The translations under genes and the position numbers were made by a program. From Pseudomonadota bacterium (GTDB lineage Bacteria; Pseudomonadota; Alphaproteobacteria; Rhizobiales; Devosiaceae): a stretch of 31,888 nt of DNA. The stretch lies in assembly GCA_023393475.1 (NCBI GenBank), contig JAEWLC010000070.1, positions 1-31,888 on the forward strand, written 5' to 3'. Below are positions 29,797 through 31,888 of the stretch, piece after piece. Positions within the stretch are counted from its first letter, which is position 1. Every line of letters begins with the position of its first letter. Under the pieces are notes generated by a model. It ran no database searches. It was not told the origin of the DNA and saw only the letters and a program-made list of their open reading frames with translations.

Positions 29797-31888
29797 CTAC
29801 TCCCTGTAGTTCTGCACCACCTGTTCCAGACGGATGTATTCTTCCTCGAGGCTTGAGGCGTCGACGCCGCGTTTGACGGTTTCGTCGTGGCGGCGGGCGG
29901 CGGCTTCGGGGGGGAGGCGGGCGCCTTTGGCGAGGGCGGCGAATTCGGGGAAGTCGGCGAAGCGGGGGACAGTGCCCTTTTCCTTGAACAGGGCGAGGGC
30001 GCGGCGTTCCCAGCCGGGTTTGTCCTCGGGGAAGCGGATCAGGTAGCGGAGGATCTTCAGCCAGTCGAGCACCGTGCCCGAGGCCGGGGAACTCACCTCG
30101 TCGAGGAAGATATGGGCCACCGCCTGCGAGGCGGTACAGGCCATGACATGGGCATCGTTGAAGAAGGGCGAGGCGTCGACCGTGTCCTTCGACATCAGCG
30201 AGTGCGAGCCGACGATCTCGTCATTGGCGCCGCTGTCGGTGACGTCGACATAGATCTGGCTCTTCTTGTTGAAGGCGTCGATCTGCTTCTCGTTCTCCAT
30301 ACGCTCGATATGGAGCTTGGTTGCGAACTTGATGAGGATGCCGCCCGCGCCGGGGGCGCGCTTGTCGAGCTGCTCGGATTCCCAATCGATATCGAAGGCC
30401 CGGTCGAGCGCGGCCCGGGAGCGGGCGCCGATCATGCCGCATTCGCGCAGCAGCCGCATGCCGAGGCGATAGTTGCTCTCGACCGTCCCGTCATGTTGCC
30501 TCGTCGGCGTCAGCGCCTTGGCATGGCGCTCGCCCTGTAGTTCGACCTCGATGCCCTTTTCCTGCTCTGCCGCGACGGCGCCGGGCGCCAGCGGCCAGTC
30601 GGCGGCCGGCACGTTGGCGGCCAGCCGGTCGCGCTCGGACTCGTAGAGAAGAGTCAGCACTAGCGGCATCCACTCGCGCAGCACATCCATCGCCACCAGC
30701 TCGGCCTTGTCGCGGTCCGTGCTGTTGATGATGCGCAGCATATCGGCTTCGGTCTGGACATGGTCGGGCACGTCGATACCGCGGGCCCTGGCCCTCTCGC
30801 GATAGAGCGCGCGCCCGCCGGGGGTCTCGGTGATGAAGCGCTGCAGCGCGCATTCGATGCCCGGCGGATGGGTTCGGCGCGGCTGGTTCTCATCGCGATG
30901 GAACTTCCCCTCGAGGTTTTCCAGCGCCCCGAGCAGTGTGTGCGCCGTGTCCTGCTGCGAGGGAAACGCCGGATAGGCGAGCTTGAGGCTCGGGGCCGAG
31001 GCCTTGCTCTTGCTCGGCGTGCCGCCGCTCGCGGCGCGGGTGGCTGGTTCGTAGACCGGGAAGCGCAGCCGCCGGTAGAGCCGGCGCTTGAACTCGATGC
31101 GGCGCTCCTCGAGCGTCGGCGGCGGGGTGCGATGGGCATCGTCGCCCTTGAGATAGGCCTCCTCGGCGACCAGCGCCTCCTTGACGAAACGGCGGAGGAA
31201 GGCCTCGTCGGTCTCGGTCGGCTGCCGCGCGGGGCGGTGCGCCACGAGCCGGTTCAGCTCGACCACATTGGAGTGGAAGAACCAGTCCTCGACCCCGTGG
31301 AGGATCTTGCCCAGCCGGATCAGTCCGGTCCGGCGCGGTTCGCTTTCGGAGGGCTTGAAGGCGCGCCAGTCGGCCTCGAGCTTCGTCAGTGCGTCGGCGA
31401 GATAGGGGATGTAGCCATCATCGACCGCGGTCATGATTCCGGCCTCGCTGGCAATGGTCTGCTGGCGGCGGCTGGTGCCGTACCATTTCTTCACCCCCGG
31501 CCGGCGGCTCGCATCCCAGACATAGGGCGGCTGGTCGGTGTGCTCGTGCGGATAGTACTGGGTGAAGAAGCGCCTGTAGATGTCGTCGACTTCCGTCTCC
31601 GACAGCGGCGTGATCGTCGTCCACGCCCCCACCTGCCGGTCGGCAGCGCCGTTCGAGAAGATGAACTGGGTCACGCCGTCGGTGAAGTGGCGGAAGAACT
31701 CGCCGACATAGCCGAACTGGGCATGCGTCCGGCGGCTGCCTTTGGGCCCCTTGAACGGCACACCGAGCATCTTGTCGAGCCAATCGTCGAGGCCGAGGAG
31801 GCCAGCGAGCATGTCGGGGGTGATGCCGAGGAGGCCGACCAGCCCGGCCAGCGCGCTCGCCCAGGCGACCCCGCGAAGGCCCGACGCC
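29797..31888 (-). CDS. HET-C-like protein (5' end outside window)
   Basis: A reverse-strand frame open to the window edge, about 697 codons visible. The part from about 31314 to 31246 encodes RLGKILHGVEDWFFHSNVVE, the histidine- and aspartate-rich core of the HET-C family (fungal heterokaryon incompatibility and its bacterial relatives). The beginning of the visible part is hydrophobic (AGLVGLLGI) and may belong to a membrane or signal segment; more of the N-terminus is missing. HLIER-type and coiled segments fill the C-terminal half. Some bacterial HET-C-like proteins are proposed toxins or effectors; that role is not shown here. High GC and backbone-like codon use put it outside the element. 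Confidence 0.78.
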   Translation of the reverse strand, partial: ASGLRGVAWASALAGLVGLLGITPDMLAGLLGLDDWLDKMLGVPFKGPKGSRRTHAQFGYVGEFFRHFTDGVTQFIFSNGAADRQVGAWTTITPLSETEVDDIYRRFFTQYYPHEHTDQPPYVWDASRRPGVKKWYGTSRRQQTIASEAGIMTAVDDGYIPYLADALTKLEADWRAFKPSESEPRRTGLIRLGKILHGVEDWFFHSNVVELNRLVAHRPARQPTETDEAFLRRFVKEALVAEEAYLKGDDAHRTPPPTLEERRIEFKRRLYRRLRFPVYEPATRAASGGTPSKSKASAPSLKLAYPAFPSQQDTAHTLLGALENLEGKFHRDENQPRRTHPPGIECALQRFITETPGGRALYRERARARGIDVPDHVQTEADMLRIINSTDRDKAELVAMDVLREWMPLVLTLLYESERDRLAANVPAADWPLAPGAVAAEQEKGIEVELQGERHAKALTPTRQHDGTVESNYRLGMRLLRECGMIGARSRAALDRAFDIDWESEQLDKRAPGAGGILIKFATKLHIERMENEKQIDAFNKKSQIYVDVTDSGANDEIVGSHSLMSKDTVDASPFFNDAHVMACTASQAVAHIFLDEVSSPASGTVLDWLKILRYLIRFPEDKPGWERRALALFKEKGTVPRFADFPEFAALAKGARLPPEAAARRHDETVKRGVDASSLEEEYIRLEQVVQNYRE

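Noticed and set aside
1..31888. CRISPR array
   Set aside because: No regularly spaced direct repeats of 23-40 bp were seen on reading through the window.

Overview
The window is GC-rich DNA from an alphaproteobacterium, most likely Hyphomicrobiales and possibly Devosia-like. That placement is inferred from the gene mix (CpaB/CpaC Tad pilus genes, CreA, a uronate dehydrogenase-like enzyme, 1-Cys peroxiredoxin, YjbR) and was not tested by search. It splits into a chromosomal backbone (1-16081), an integrated element of about 13.6 kb (16158-29789), and resumed backbone with a HET-C-like gene (29797-31888, running off the edge).

Backbone: a 6-phosphogluconate dehydrogenase (partial) is divergent from a uronate dehydrogenase-like SDR. 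A LicD-family phosphotransferase converges on a CTP:phosphocholine/phosphoethanolamine cytidylyltransferase-like gene, a pairing that suggests phosphocholine or phosphoethanolamine decoration of a surface glycan. Next come a PQQ-type sugar/sorbosone dehydrogenase-like protein, part of a Tad/Flp pilus locus (cpaB, cpaC and a small lipoprotein in one operon, facing a TadD-like TPR lipoprotein), and a THUMP-domain rRNA methyltransferase. Three small stand-alone cyclic-nucleotide-binding-fold proteins all lack the usual ligand arginine. One is translationally coupled to a SelW-like CxxC protein. Then follow a polar amino acid ABC binding protein and permease with no ATPase, CreA, a 1-Cys peroxiredoxin, several small membrane proteins and YjbR.

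Integrated element: a tyrosine recombinase lies just downstream of tRNA-Ser(GGA). The 3' end of that tRNA (15 bp, 16158-16172) is repeated exactly at 29775-29789, which fixes attL and attR. Inside are an unknown gene overlapping the integrase, an AlpA-like regulator followed by tightly overlapping small unknown genes, and a Prim-Pol/RecA-type replication protein. Just after the replication gene is an inverted-repeat-rich, partly AT-rich stretch that looks like an origin or control region. The cargo is a small 'sunset'-type membrane protein, an unknown protein and a restriction-modification system. That system has a PLD-fold nuclease whose catalytic spacing matches BfiI, and two convergent SPPY-type DNA methyltransferases, one carrying an N-terminal MerR-like helix-turn-helix. 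There are no relaxase, capsid, terminase or tail genes, so the element looks like an integrative element or phage satellite carrying a BfiI-like type IIS defence module.

The most notable signals are the complete R-M module with possible built-in control (HTH-fused methyltransferase, direct repeats at its promoter, a short ORF covering the nuclease start), the 40-bp imperfect inverted repeat with nested palindromes after the primase gene, and the three arginine-less cNMP-fold proteins.
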